Part shown: positions 16,575 to 24,942 of the stretch, in pieces
How positions within the stretch are numbered: the stretch's first letter is position 1
How the letters are laid out: each line of letters opens with the position of its first letter
NCBI RefSeq assembly: GCF_000282615.1
Contig: NZ_AKIY01000324.1
Coordinates: forward strand, 1 to 51,695
DNA length: 51,695 nucleotides
Origin: Bradyrhizobium sp. YR681
GTDB lineage: Bacteria > Pseudomonadota > Alphaproteobacteria > Rhizobiales > Xanthobacteraceae
Direction of reading: 5' to 3'
Made by a program: the position numbers and the translations under genes
The notes under the pieces: model-generated
What the model saw: the letters and a program-made list of their open reading frames with translations, nothing else
Database searches by the model: none
What the model was told of the DNA's origin: nothing

Positions 16575-16944
16575 CTTAGGTTGTTACGCCTCTGCTAATG
16601 GAGGAGCAACTAAGAGGGGAGACTTAAAGGGTTTTGCTCCAAGCTCTTCTTTATGCACTGCCAATAAGGGATGGGTGAGTGATCACCACCCCCTTAGAGC
16701 GGCCGCTTCAGGCAACACCTCCCAGCCTGGTCCCAGGGCAGGGGACCTGAAGGGTGCGCCTTCGTGCAAGGGAGGTCAGCCCCTCACGCCCTGGCTGATA
16801 CCCTAGCCCACTCCGAAAGGTGGCCTCCATAGGCCGCCCCCCATTGCTTGATGCACAACCGAACTCGCTCTCGGATGTCCCGCGCTGTCGCGCAATGGGT
16901 CAGGTGTTGAAAGTGACGCGCCTGACACCGGACGACATTCGGGC
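16575..16944. other. Non-coding stretch between polymerase-like and XRE genes
   Basis: No gene is convincing. At 16673-16691 GGGTGAGTGATCACCACCC is a near-perfect palindrome with one bulged base, a possible protein-binding site. The remainder is GC-rich with short direct and inverted repeats of no clear design. Confidence 0.35.
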
Positions 16945-17181
16945 CTAGCCCCGGGTCTTCTTCTGGGGCACGAGCAATCGGTCAGGGGAGGTCTTCAAGG
17001 CACGGGCCAAGCGGGCAAGGACGATGATGGTGCAGTTGCGGGTGCCTCGCTCCACCTGACTGACGTAGGTCCGATCTAGCCCCGCCTCTAGGGCCAAATC
17101 CTCTTGGGACAGCCCTAGCCCTTTGCGGGCCTTCTTCACGGCTTCCGCCAGCACTTCAACGATGCCTGTCTCGTCTTCCAT
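16945..17181 (-). CDS. XRE-family transcriptional regulator
   Basis: A 78-aa single-domain helix-turn-helix repressor type. The core reads KKARKGLGLSQEDLALEAGLD followed by RTYVSQVERGTRNCTIIVLARLARAL, the standard five-helix Cro/C1 HTH with the recognition helix at TYVSQVERG. There is no metal or ligand domain. It is divergent from a small membrane-protein gene; a palindrome between them is a likely operator. It probably autoregulates. Such regulators often control integrative elements or restriction systems, so it may control the island's genes rather than the host's. Confidence 0.88.
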   Translation of the reverse strand: MEDETGIVEVLAEAVKKARKGLGLSQEDLALEAGLDRTYVSQVERGTRNCTIIVLARLARALKTSPDRLLVPQKKTRG

Positions 17182-17204
17182 CCACGGGAGCAGGCCGCCA
17201 TGAT

Positions 17205-17231
17205 GACTTTGGGTCTACGGACTATGAGTCC
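17205..17231. promoter_or_regulatory. Candidate XRE operator
   Basis: A perfect palindrome GGACT-ATG-AGTCC lies at 17219-17231, with an imperfect GACTTTGGGTC at 17205-17215 beside it. They sit between the divergent XRE and membrane-protein starts, at two closely spaced sites as expected for a small repressor. Confidence 0.45.
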
Positions 17232-17296
17232 CATTTTTTCGTTGAGTCGTGATAACTATCGTCTACATTGTGCCGGCCACCACTGAGGAAAGCGCA

Positions 17297-17725
17297 ATGG
17301 TCAGCACCGAAAGCACCGCCACAAAGCCGCACGAGGACGACCCCATCAAGGTTCTCTTCGATTTAGCCAGCTATTGGGCCACTGTCTGGGGATTCATCGC
17401 GTTTTGCCTTTGGCTCGAACATCAACTTCTCAACCGGCTAGATATCGAGTCAGGCAGCATTCAAATTGCCGTCCTGTTGGTGAGCACACCGGCCCTCTTC
17501 TTGGCGACTGTCACGCGCATTGAGAAGAACCCCAAGGCGCGGGTGATTCTAGAACGTGCCCGTTACATCGTCATCCTGATCGCCGCGGCATTGCTCGGGG
17601 CCTATCTTCATGCGAACCACAAAGACAACTCCTATGAGATTGCCGTGCGCGACGGTGCCGTTTTGGCCTGCGCCAAAATTCCAGCATGCAAGGCGGAAGC
17701 AACAGACTACGCGAACACCCGCTAG
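17297..17725 (+). CDS. Small membrane protein of unknown function
   Basis: A 142-aa protein with two or three hydrophobic segments (YWATVWGFIAFCLWL, IQIAVLLVSTPALFLATV and YIVILIAAALLGAYL). A short C-terminal tail contains two Cys (VLACAKIPACKAE). The ATG at 17297 has GAGGAAAG close upstream and is preferred over a GTG at 17249. It is divergent from the XRE gene and is the only other gene served by that intergenic region. No family is recognised. It may be an effector or an immunity-like partner, but nothing in the sequence establishes this. Confidence 0.6.
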   Translation: MVSTESTATKPHEDDPIKVLFDLASYWATVWGFIAFCLWLEHQLLNRLDIESGSIQIAVLLVSTPALFLATVTRIEKNPKARVILERARYIVILIAAALLGAYLHANHKDNSYEIAVRDGAVLACAKIPACKAEATDYANTR

Positions 17726-17839
17726 CAGCTAGATCGACTTCTGCCCGCAGGAACGATCCTATTGAGCGAGACCCGCGTGTGACCCGTCGCGGAATAGTGC
17801 CATTGCGTGGATGCGGTACCCTAAAGAAGAAGGCTAGGC

Positions 17840-18817
17840 TTGGCCCTCGGTCAACGATATCCTAAGCTGGCATTTTTGAGCCGGTTCAACCCCATGGCGA
17901 TGTCAAAAGAATTAGCCGATGCCGTCAGTACGACGCTTGGCAACGAAACCGACCCGACAACACGCGTTTACGGCGCTGCAGTTGAAATCCTGAAGCAGAA
18001 GCTAGGCGACGAGTTTCTTGCGCGGAAAGTGCGCAAGGCAATACCTCACGATCCATTCCTGCTCAACAAGGGCGGTGAGCAGAGTGAAGAGGAGCAGCGA
18101 CTGCATATCCAACGGGTCAGCTCGCTTGCGGACGCTCTCTACAAGCTGGAAGGTCAAAAGGGTTTCGATGCGCTCTGCAATCGACTCACACGAAAACGGG
18201 CGATTGATCCGGCCTACGCTGATGCTGAGGTTGCCAAGCTCATTGCCCGTCGTGGATATGACGTCGAGATCAAAGCCGAAACTGGTCAGCGCGGCAAAGA
18301 TTTTGACATGGTGGTCCGCAAGAACGGGGCACCCGACTTGAACGTAGAGGTGACGAGTTCCGACGCAAAAACCTTTCGCCCCGGCACCGTTAAAAACATT
18401 CTTCAGTCGAAACGCAGCCAGGTGCCCAAGGGCGAGCCCGCCGGACTTTTTGTATTGTTCCCTATATCTTGGTTCAATGGGCAGCCCAATTTGCTGAAGG
18501 AACTGGAGAAAGTCACAAACGACTTCTTCCGGGGAAGCTCGCGATACAACTTTGTCTGCTTTATCTGGCATCCAGTGGAAGTGCGCGGAAACACCTTCAT
18601 TCATGGCACGATGAGGATGCCGCTCAAGAACAAGCGTGCTGCTTGCCAATATGAAGACCTATCATTTTTCGACGCGCCAACTGAGCGGAAAGAAGAATGG
18701 GACCGGGTCAGAGCCGGCGAACCGGTTACCCCCGAGCCAGAAAAGAATTTCGACTTTATGGTCGATTATAACGAAGCCGCCAAAGCGAAGGTAGTTGCGT
18801 CAACGACGGGTTCGTAG
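17840..18817 (+). CDS. PD-(D/E)XK-like protein of unknown function
   Basis: A 325-aa protein with a helical N-half. A core around DAEVAKLIARRGYDVEI is followed by RGKDFDMVV (D154 or D156) and LNVEVTSSDAK (E170-x-T172), with a KxxxxQ-containing helix (KNILQSKRSQ) afterwards. That order (helix with acid, D, E-x-K/T, Q/K helix) matches the restriction-nuclease fold, although the usual Lys is Thr here, as in some variants. The C-terminal part is beta-strand-rich then acidic. The start is TTG 17840 behind a purine-rich stretch, or ATG 17894 or 17900. It converges on the integrase with one base between the two stops. It may be a defence nuclease or DNA-processing factor. Confidence 0.5.
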   Translation: MALGQRYPKLAFLSRFNPMAMSKELADAVSTTLGNETDPTTRVYGAAVEILKQKLGDEFLARKVRKAIPHDPFLLNKGGEQSEEEQRLHIQRVSSLADALYKLEGQKGFDALCNRLTRKRAIDPAYADAEVAKLIARRGYDVEIKAETGQRGKDFDMVVRKNGAPDLNVEVTSSDAKTFRPGTVKNILQSKRSQVPKGEPAGLFVLFPISWFNGQPNLLKELEKVTNDFFRGSSRYNFVCFIWHPVEVRGNTFIHGTMRMPLKNKRAACQYEDLSFFDAPTERKEEWDRVRAGEPVTPEPEKNFDFMVDYNEAAKAKVVASTTGS

Positions 18818-18818
18818 C

Positions 18819-20477
18819 CTACGCGACGCCGATGGCGGGAAACTTGGCGATGGCGTTTGCCTTCGCCTTGATGGTCACGTCTCCGTAACCTTCCGAGACA
18901 TTGCGCGGCGCATGTCCCTGAATGGCATCCAGCACGCGCATCTCAACGCCTTGATCAATGCCGACAGTCTTGAAGCGATGGCGCCAGCCGTGGCTTGGAT
19001 CAACGTTCTTATCCTTCACCACCTCGCGCACGAATTCATTGACCTTGTTACGCGCTGTCTTCACCGCATTACGCACGCCTAACTCCCCGGCCTTGGGATC
19101 AATGAACAGATAACCGCCCTTCGACTTCTCAAAGAACGCCACAAAGCCTTCCTCGATGACTTGCCGATGGAGCACGACATCCCGCGCCTCATCCGTCTTC
19201 ACCGGCCCGGCTTCAGGCGTCACATGCAGCACCCAGAGTTTACCTTCGCGCCGAACGTCCTCCTTACGAATCTGGATCATCTCGCCCACGCGGCCGCCCG
19301 TGAAGGCGCACAACCACGGCACCCACCGCTTGGCCGCTGCGAGCTTCGGGGCTTCCCGGCCGGGCACGAACTCGCGGGCATGCTTCAGGATGGCGATAGC
19401 CTCCGAATCGTAGAACCCCTTGGACCGGAGCTTGCGCGACTTGCCGACCTTGATGGTAATCCCTTCGGCCGGATTGCTGGGGAGCCGACGATTGACCACC
19501 GCCCATCCAAACACCGTCTTCATGCCCGCGAGGTCGCTATCCTTCACGGTCTTCGGGCTCACGCCGCTCTGCACGCGATAGTCCTTGAAGCGAACGATGT
19601 CCTCGGGCGTCACTCGGCTAGCCGTATCGTGCTTCAGGAACGTCACGAGACGCGCCATTGAGTTACGATAGCTCTCATAGGTGCTCTGCTTGCGACCGGC
19701 CCGCTTGGCTTCCTTCCACCAATCCTCGACTAACCCAGTGAGGGAATTCTTGGAGGCGCCCCGCTTTGGCTTCTCCTTTTGCGCATCTGCCGGGGCCTGC
19801 CACTCGGGGAAGCGAGCGGCCTTGGGGTCGAGCGAGTAGTCTCCCCCAGCATTCCGTTGGCGGCTCGCGAAGGCGTCACGCAGCGCCATCCAAAAGGCGG
19901 TGAGCAAGAGAGAGCGTGATTCGCTATCCACACGGCGGATGCCCTTGGTGAGCAAGAGGCGGTCCACGATGGGCCCGAGCGCCTTCTCTAATTTCTTGGC
20001 ATCACCGTCTCCGCCGACCCGCTCCCACATCTCCGCCACGGCAGCCCAGTGAGCTTCCTGCTCCTCGTGACTCTCAGTGTCAGGTGCCCAGCCGACACCG
20101 GGCGTGTGCACCATGGCGACACTCCGGGCGCGGCTCTCGCTGTCCGCCCAGACGCGATAGAGTTCGCCTGCCATGGCCGTCGCCTGCCGGTGGGTCAGAT
20201 GCGCGGGAGCGTCATTGCGCAGTGCCTCCCAGACGGTTTCCAGATGGGCCGCTGCGAGCGCCTGACGGGTCTTAATCTCGCTCGGCTCTGAGGTGCGAAG
20301 GGAGAACCGGACGGCCTGAGCGCCGTCGCTAGGCGTCACGAAAACGAAGCCGTCACCGAGCGGAATTGCCAGTTCGAGACCGGCCGCTTTGCGCCGGACA
20401 TCAGCCGGAATGCGCTGCACGAAAAGAGGAAAGCGAGACCCAACCCGGCGCATCGGCCGAACAACCCTGAACAGCAA
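18819..20477 (-). CDS. Tyrosine integrase of the island
   Basis: Catalyses integration and excision at the tRNA-Leu site. At 552 aa it is longer than typical phage integrases because of an N-terminal extension. The catalytic set is visible in the C-terminal domain: R396 in FTGGRVGEM, a candidate K near 427, H496-x2-R499 in SHGWRHRF, H522 in IQGHAPRN and nucleophile Y531 in SEGYGDV. A SAM-like core-binding domain (LVEDWWKEAKRAGRKQS...) precedes it. The gene reads away from the tRNA and starts 88 bp from the tRNA 3' end, the classic layout for a tRNA-targeting element. Confidence 0.92.
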   Translation of the reverse strand: MLFRVVRPMRRVGSRFPLFVQRIPADVRRKAAGLELAIPLGDGFVFVTPSDGAQAVRFSLRTSEPSEIKTRQALAAAHLETVWEALRNDAPAHLTHRQATAMAGELYRVWADSESRARSVAMVHTPGVGWAPDTESHEEQEAHWAAVAEMWERVGGDGDAKKLEKALGPIVDRLLLTKGIRRVDSESRSLLLTAFWMALRDAFASRQRNAGGDYSLDPKAARFPEWQAPADAQKEKPKRGASKNSLTGLVEDWWKEAKRAGRKQSTYESYRNSMARLVTFLKHDTASRVTPEDIVRFKDYRVQSGVSPKTVKDSDLAGMKTVFGWAVVNRRLPSNPAEGITIKVGKSRKLRSKGFYDSEAIAILKHAREFVPGREAPKLAAAKRWVPWLCAFTGGRVGEMIQIRKEDVRREGKLWVLHVTPEAGPVKTDEARDVVLHRQVIEEGFVAFFEKSKGGYLFIDPKAGELGVRNAVKTARNKVNEFVREVVKDKNVDPSHGWRHRFKTVGIDQGVEMRVLDAIQGHAPRNVSEGYGDVTIKAKANAIAKFPAIGVA

Positions 20478-20536
20478 TGTTACACCCCATTGTTACACAG
20501 TCGGGGCCAACGCAACACTCTGATTGGGCTTATGTA

Positions 20537-20559
20537 TCTGGATTTACTTCATATCCAGA
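20537..20559. terminator. Degenerate copy of the attachment-site hairpin
   Basis: TCTGGA and TCCAGA arms lie at the same distance from the repeat as the perfect 8-bp hairpin at 6438-6464. It lies between the integrase start and the tRNA 3' end. The function could be tRNA termination or integrase binding. Confidence 0.35.
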
Positions 20560-20565
20560 ATTGTA

Positions 20566-20652
<87 letters not shown>

Positions 20653-20800
20653 ATGCCGTTTGGGGCACGGAGGCGGTTACTACGGTTCGGTGACGCCGTT
20701 GTCAATTCAAGCTTGCCCGGTTTTGGGGATGCGGATTGCGCATCGCAAACCAGACCGGTAGAAGCCTGATATCACGCACTCTTCCGGCAGGATTGGACCC

Positions 20801-21766
20801 ATGGCATCGAATTCGGAAACTCTCGTCACGGTTTTCGGCGGATCGGGGTTTTTGGGCCGGAATGTCGTCCGCGCGCTGTGCCGGCGCGATTACCGGGTCC
20901 GGGTTGCGGTGCGGCGGCCGGAACTCGCCGGATACCTCCAGCCCTCCGGCAAGGTCGGGCAGGTCCACATCGTACAGGCCAATCTGCGCTATCCGGCCTC
21001 GGTCGAGGCGGCGCTGCGTGATTCGGATGTCGTGATCAATCTGGTCGGTATCCTCGCCGAGGGCGGCGCGCAGAGCTTCGACGCCGTTCAGGCCAAGGGC
21101 TCCGAGACGGTCGCCAAGGCTGCTGCTGCCGCCGGGGCCCGGCTGGTGCACGTCTCCGCGATCGGCGCCGACGCCGATTCGCCCTCGCGCTATGCCAGGG
21201 CCAAGGCGGCCGGCGAGGCGGCCGTGCTGGCCGCGGTGCCGTCGGCCACGATCTTCCGTCCCTCCGTGATGTTCGGTCCCGAGGACCAGTTCACCAACCG
21301 CTTTGCGGCGCTGGCGCGGATGTCGCCGGTGCTGCCGCTGATCGGCGCCGAGACGAAGATGCAGCCGGTCTATGTCGGCGACGTCGCCACCGCGATCGCG
21401 GATGCCGTCGACGGCAAGGCCAAAGCGGGCGCGACCTACGAGCTCGGCGGTGCCGAAGTGCTGACCATGCGCGAGATCATCGAGACCATCGTCGCCATCG
21501 CCGATCGCAAGCCGATGCTGGTGCCGCTGCCGTTCGGCCTCGCCCGCTTCAAGGCCAACTTCCTGCAATTCGCGCCGGGCGCGTTCAAGCTGACGCCGGA
21601 CCAGGTCACGCTGCTCGCGCGCGACAATGTCGTGTCGGATGCGGCGAAGGCCGGCGGCCTGACGCTGGAAGGGCTCGGCATCACCCCCGATTCGCTGGAA
21701 GCGATCGCCCCGCAATATCTCTGGCGCTTCCGCCCCCAGGGTCAGTTCCAGCGCAAGAGCGCGTAG
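20801..21766 (+). CDS. NAD(P)-binding epimerase-like protein, NDUFA9-related
   Basis: An atypical short-chain dehydrogenase/NAD-dependent epimerase fold of 321 aa. The N-terminal dinucleotide site TVFGGSGFLGRNV (G-x-x-G-x-x-G) is followed by a second strand RVAVRRPE. The region NLVGILAEGG, the catalytic-loop-like HVSAIGADADSPSRYARAKAAGE (Y-A-R-A-K) and FRPSVMFGPEDQFTNRF are characteristic of the complex I NDUFA9-related bacterial group. Such proteins associate with, or resemble a subunit of, respiratory complex I and are widespread in alphaproteobacteria. It is monocistronic here, the first chromosomal gene after the tRNA. The specific substrate is unknown. Confidence 0.82.
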   Translation: MASNSETLVTVFGGSGFLGRNVVRALCRRDYRVRVAVRRPELAGYLQPSGKVGQVHIVQANLRYPASVEAALRDSDVVINLVGILAEGGAQSFDAVQAKGSETVAKAAAAAGARLVHVSAIGADADSPSRYARAKAAGEAAVLAAVPSATIFRPSVMFGPEDQFTNRFAALARMSPVLPLIGAETKMQPVYVGDVATAIADAVDGKAKAGATYELGGAEVLTMREIIETIVAIADRKPMLVPLPFGLARFKANFLQFAPGAFKLTPDQVTLLARDNVVSDAAKAGGLTLEGLGITPDSLEAIAPQYLWRFRPQGQFQRKSA

Positions 21767-21771
21767 GCTTG

Positions 21772-21887
21772 CTCACCTCTCCCGCTTGCGGGAGAGGTCG
21801 ACGCGAAGCGTCGGGTGAGGGCTTTATCCTCTAGGTGAGTCTTTCCGTGGAGACACCCTCTCCCCAACCCTCTCCCGCAAGCGGGCG
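21772..21887. repeat. Intergenic palindromic repeat, family A (copy 1)
   Basis: It is built of CACCTCTCCCGCTTGCGGGA-type hairpins at each end with a GGTGAGGG motif between. Related copies lie at 28066-28184, 43761-43880 and 51615 to the window end. Confidence 0.8.
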
Positions 21888-21950
21888 CACCGTCATTGCG
21901 GCGGCACTTGAGAACCTCAGCTTCGATCCGTGGTGCGCGTGTGCGAGAGA

Positions 21951-22757
21951 TTACCGCCCCAGCGCCAGCGCGATCAGGCCGAGCGTGCCGACGATGACGC
22001 GCCACCAGGCGAACACCACGAAGCCGTGGCGGGTGACGTAGCTCAGGAACGTCTTCACCACGATGATCGCGGTGATGAACGACACGATGAAGCCGATCGC
22101 GACGACGCCCATGTGGTCCATCGTCATCTCGGAGCGGTTCTTGTAGAAATCGTAGGCGAACGCGCCGATCATGGTGGGGATGGCGAGGAAGAACGAGAAC
22201 TCCGCCGCCGCGCGCTTGTCGGCGCCCAGAAACATCGCGGCGACGATGCTGGCGCCGGAGCGCGACACGCCCGGGATCATCGCGATGCACTGCGCGATGC
22301 CGATATAGAGATACATCAGCAGCGGAAAGCGGGTGGCGTCATGCTCGCGCGCCTTGAGATCGAGCCGGTCGACCCACAGCAGGATGGCGCCGCCGACGAT
22401 CAGCGAGAAGCACACGACCCACGGATTGAACAGCAGGCTCTTGATGTATTTGCCGGCGACGAGGCCGACGATGACCGCGGGCAGGAACGCCACCAGCACG
22501 CCGATCACGAAGCGGCGCGCATAGGCGTCGCCGGTGAACATGCCGATCGCGACGTCCCACAATTTCTTGAAGTACAGCACGACGATCGCGAGGATCGCAC
22601 CGAGCTGGATCAGAACCGTAAACGAATCCCAGAACGCGCCTTCACCAAGATGGAAGAAACGCTCGGCGAGCAACAGATGGCCGGTCGAGGAAACGGGAAG
22701 GAACTCGGTCACACCCTCGATGATGCCGAGGATCACTGCCCGTATTGCGTCTGACAT
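21951..22757 (-). CDS. uppP: Undecaprenyl-diphosphatase (UppP/BacA)
   Basis: Dephosphorylates undecaprenyl pyrophosphate to recycle the lipid carrier for peptidoglycan and other surface glycans; an integral inner-membrane enzyme. The 268-aa product has about eight hydrophobic segments. The first family motif is GIIEGVTEFLPVSSTGHLLL (E-x3-E region plus P-V-S-S-T-G-H). The second is IPGVSRSGASI with the catalytic Arg and Ser. Length is normal for the family and the start ATG gives the typical MSDAIRAVILG N-terminus. The family may also confer bacitracin tolerance. It is divergent from the GST gene. Confidence 0.96.
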   Translation of the reverse strand: MSDAIRAVILGIIEGVTEFLPVSSTGHLLLAERFFHLGEGAFWDSFTVLIQLGAILAIVVLYFKKLWDVAIGMFTGDAYARRFVIGVLVAFLPAVIVGLVAGKYIKSLLFNPWVVCFSLIVGGAILLWVDRLDLKAREHDATRFPLLMYLYIGIAQCIAMIPGVSRSGASIVAAMFLGADKRAAAEFSFFLAIPTMIGAFAYDFYKNRSEMTMDHMGVVAIGFIVSFITAIIVVKTFLSYVTRHGFVVFAWWRVIVGTLGLIALALGR

Positions 22758-22926
22758 ATTTACGGTCCATTTCCGCTGGAAAAGCGGGGTTCTTCTCGCC
22801 TATTCCCCCAAATGCTGCAATCGCAAAATGCGTCATCACGCCCTTGCTTCGCGGTTTTGAAGGACTAGTGTGGCGCCGCACAAACATTGATGGATTCTTA
22901 AGCACCATCACATAGTCAAAGGCTTC

Positions 22927-23619
22927 ATGTTTACGCTGTTTCATCATCCGTTCTGTCCGCATTCGCGATTCATCCGCCTCATCGCGGGCGAATACGGGCT
23001 CGACCTCAAGCTGGTCGAAGAGCGCAGCTGGGAACGGCGCGAGGCTTTCCTGCTGCTCAATGCGGCCGGCACGACGCCGGTGCTGGTGGACGACGAGCAG
23101 CCGCCGATCCCGGGCGCGGCGATCATCGCCGAATATGTCGACGAGGCCTACGGACACGAGGTGGGCCTGAAGCGGCTAATGCCGGACAGCGTCACCGAGC
23201 GCGTCGAGGTGCGACGGCTGATGGCCTGGTTCAACGAAAAGTTCTTCGAGGAAGTCTCCCACCCCCTCGTCACCGAGCGCATCTACAAGCGCTTCATGAG
23301 CGAGGAGAATGGCGGCGGCGCGCCTTCGGCCGATATCATGCGCGCGGCGAAGGCCAACGTGCGCTATCATCTGGCCTATATCGGCTGGCTGGCGCAGACG
23401 CGTAACTTCCTCGCCGGCGACCGGATCACCTACGCGGATCTCGCCGCCGCGGCGCATCTCTCGGCGATCGACTATCTGGGCGACGTGCCATGGAGCGAGG
23501 ACGACGCGGCAAAGGCGTGGTACGCGCGGGTGAAATCCCGCCCGTCGTTCCGTCCGCTGCTGAGCGAATGGCTGGCGGGGGTGCCGGCGTCGCGGACCTA
23601 CGTGGACCTGGATTTCTGA
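22927..23619 (+). CDS. Glutathione S-transferase family protein
   Basis: A 230-aa GST-like protein. The N-terminal thioredoxin-fold domain starts MFTLFHHPFCPHSRF, with a Cys-Pro near the glutathione site. It continues through the cis-Pro segment TTPVLVDDEQPP and the PGAAIIAEYVDE helix (Ser/Glu-binding equivalent). The all-helical C-terminal domain contains DRITYADLAAAAHLSAIDYLG with the conserved N-capping D. The active residue class is unclear: Cys10 in a CPH context hints at an omega/beta-like or reducing type. Its 3' end overlaps the queG start by 52 bases, so the two are probably co-transcribed. Confidence 0.88.
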   Translation: MFTLFHHPFCPHSRFIRLIAGEYGLDLKLVEERSWERREAFLLLNAAGTTPVLVDDEQPPIPGAAIIAEYVDEAYGHEVGLKRLMPDSVTERVEVRRLMAWFNEKFFEEVSHPLVTERIYKRFMSEENGGGAPSADIMRAAKANVRYHLAYIGWLAQTRNFLAGDRITYADLAAAAHLSAIDYLGDVPWSEDDAAKAWYARVKSRPSFRPLLSEWLAGVPASRTYVDLDF

Positions 23620-24743
23620 GCTCCGAGCCGACTGAACTGAAGGCGGCGCTGGCGCGCGAAGCGCGCGCGCTCGGCTTCGACTGCATCGGCATCACCGAGC
23701 CAGGCACGATCGAAAGCGCCGGGCAGCGCTTTCTCGAATTCATCGCCTCGGGCGGCCATGGCGACATGGACTGGCTCGCCGCGCAGCCGGAACGGCGTGT
23801 CGATCCGCGCGGGCTGTGGGCCGACGTGCGCAGCGTGATCATGCTCGGCGTCAATTACGGCCCCGATTCCGATCCGCTGACGATCCTGAAAGAGCGCACG
23901 CGCGCGGCGATCTCGGTCTATGCGCAAGGCGACGACTATCACGATCTCATCAAGAAGCGGCTGAAGGCGCTGGCGCGCTGGCTGGTCGCGGCCGCACCGT
24001 CGGAAGTGAAGGTGTTCGTCGACACCGCCGCGGTGATGGAGAAGCCGCTGGCGCAGACCGCGCATCTCGGCTGGCAGGGCAAGCACACCAATCTCGTCTC
24101 GCGCGAGTTCGGCTCGTGGCTATTCCTTGGCGCGATCTACACCACGCTCGACCTGCCGCGCGACGGCGCCGAGATCGATCATTGCGGCTCCTGCCGGGCC
24201 TGTCTCGACATCTGCCCGACCTCGGCGTTCCCCGCACCCTACAGACTCGATGCGCGGCGCTGCATCTCGTATCTCACCATCGAGAAGAAGGGACCGATCC
24301 CGCGCGAGTTTCGCAAGGCCATCGGCAACCGCATCTATGGCTGCGACGATTGCCTCGCGGCGTGTCCCTGGAACAAGTTTGCGCAGGAGGGGCGCGAGGC
24401 CAGGCTTGCGGCGCGCGACGAGTTGCGGGCGCCTTCTCTCGCCGAGCTGGCACGGCTCGACGATGCGGCGTTTCGTGCGCTGTTCACCAAGTCCCCGGTC
24501 AAGCGCATCGGCCGCGACCGGTTTTTGCGGAACGTGCTGATTGCGATCGGCAACTCGGGGGAGATGGCGTTGGCCGAAGAGGCGCGGCGATTGCTGGAGG
24601 ATGCGAGCCCGCTGGTGCGTGGGGCTGCTGTATGGGCGTTGGGGCAGTTGGTGGGGCGCAGCGAGTTCGATGCGATGAAGTCTGCCGCGATGAGCGCAGA
24701 ACGCGATGAAGGTGTGAGGCAGGAGTGGCACACCGCCGCCTAA
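23568..24743 (+). CDS. queG: Epoxyqueuosine reductase
   Basis: Catalyses the last step of queuosine synthesis in tRNA, reducing epoxyqueuosine with cobalamin and two [4Fe-4S] clusters. The 391-aa product has the family N-terminal DUF1730-type region. The ferredoxin-like Cys motifs are CGSCRACLDICP and, after the RCISYLTIEKKG segment, CDDCLAACPWN. A C-terminal HEAT-like stretch follows (LVRGAAVWALGQL). ATG 23568 is the only in-frame ATG just before the homology and lies inside the GST gene; no ATG, GTG or TTG occurs between it and the conserved region. The overlap suggests translational coupling. Confidence 0.93.
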   Translation: MAGGGAGVADLRGPGFLSSEPTELKAALAREARALGFDCIGITEPGTIESAGQRFLEFIASGGHGDMDWLAAQPERRVDPRGLWADVRSVIMLGVNYGPDSDPLTILKERTRAAISVYAQGDDYHDLIKKRLKALARWLVAAAPSEVKVFVDTAAVMEKPLAQTAHLGWQGKHTNLVSREFGSWLFLGAIYTTLDLPRDGAEIDHCGSCRACLDICPTSAFPAPYRLDARRCISYLTIEKKGPIPREFRKAIGNRIYGCDDCLAACPWNKFAQEGREARLAARDELRAPSLAELARLDDAAFRALFTKSPVKRIGRDRFLRNVLIAIGNSGEMALAEEARRLLEDASPLVRGAAVWALGQLVGRSEFDAMKSAAMSAERDEGVRQEWHTAA

Positions 24744-24751
24744 CCCTTCGC

Positions 24752-24854
24752 TGTCATGCCCCGCGAAGGCGGGGCATCCAGTACGCCGCGGCCTATCGAT
24801 TCAATCACGACCGCCTCGAAGTACTGGATCGCCCGGTCAAGCCGGGCGATGACA
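24752..24854. repeat. Intergenic palindromic repeat, family B (copy 1)
   Basis: It begins GTCATGCCCCGCGAAGGCGG and ends with a CCGGTCAAGCCGGGCGATGAC hairpin. The internal part ATCCAGTACGCCGCGGCCTA is identical in the copy at 26243-26344. Confidence 0.8.
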
Positions 24855-24942
24855 CCGTTGCTGTGGCGACGGCGCTTCGCGCCTCCTCACCATGAGGGTC
24901 AGAGACTTGATTTCCCCGCGCATTCCCGCAAAGTCGCGCGTT

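Noticed and set aside
16483..16806. 107-residue frame after the polymerase-like gene
   Set aside because: It begins inside that gene in another frame, and its later part is Pro/Gly/Ser-rich with no recognisable features.
21772..21887. Regular hairpin repeats mistaken for a CRISPR array
   Set aside because: The units are palindromic, occur once or twice per site and lack constant repeats separated by unique spacers; no cas genes are present.
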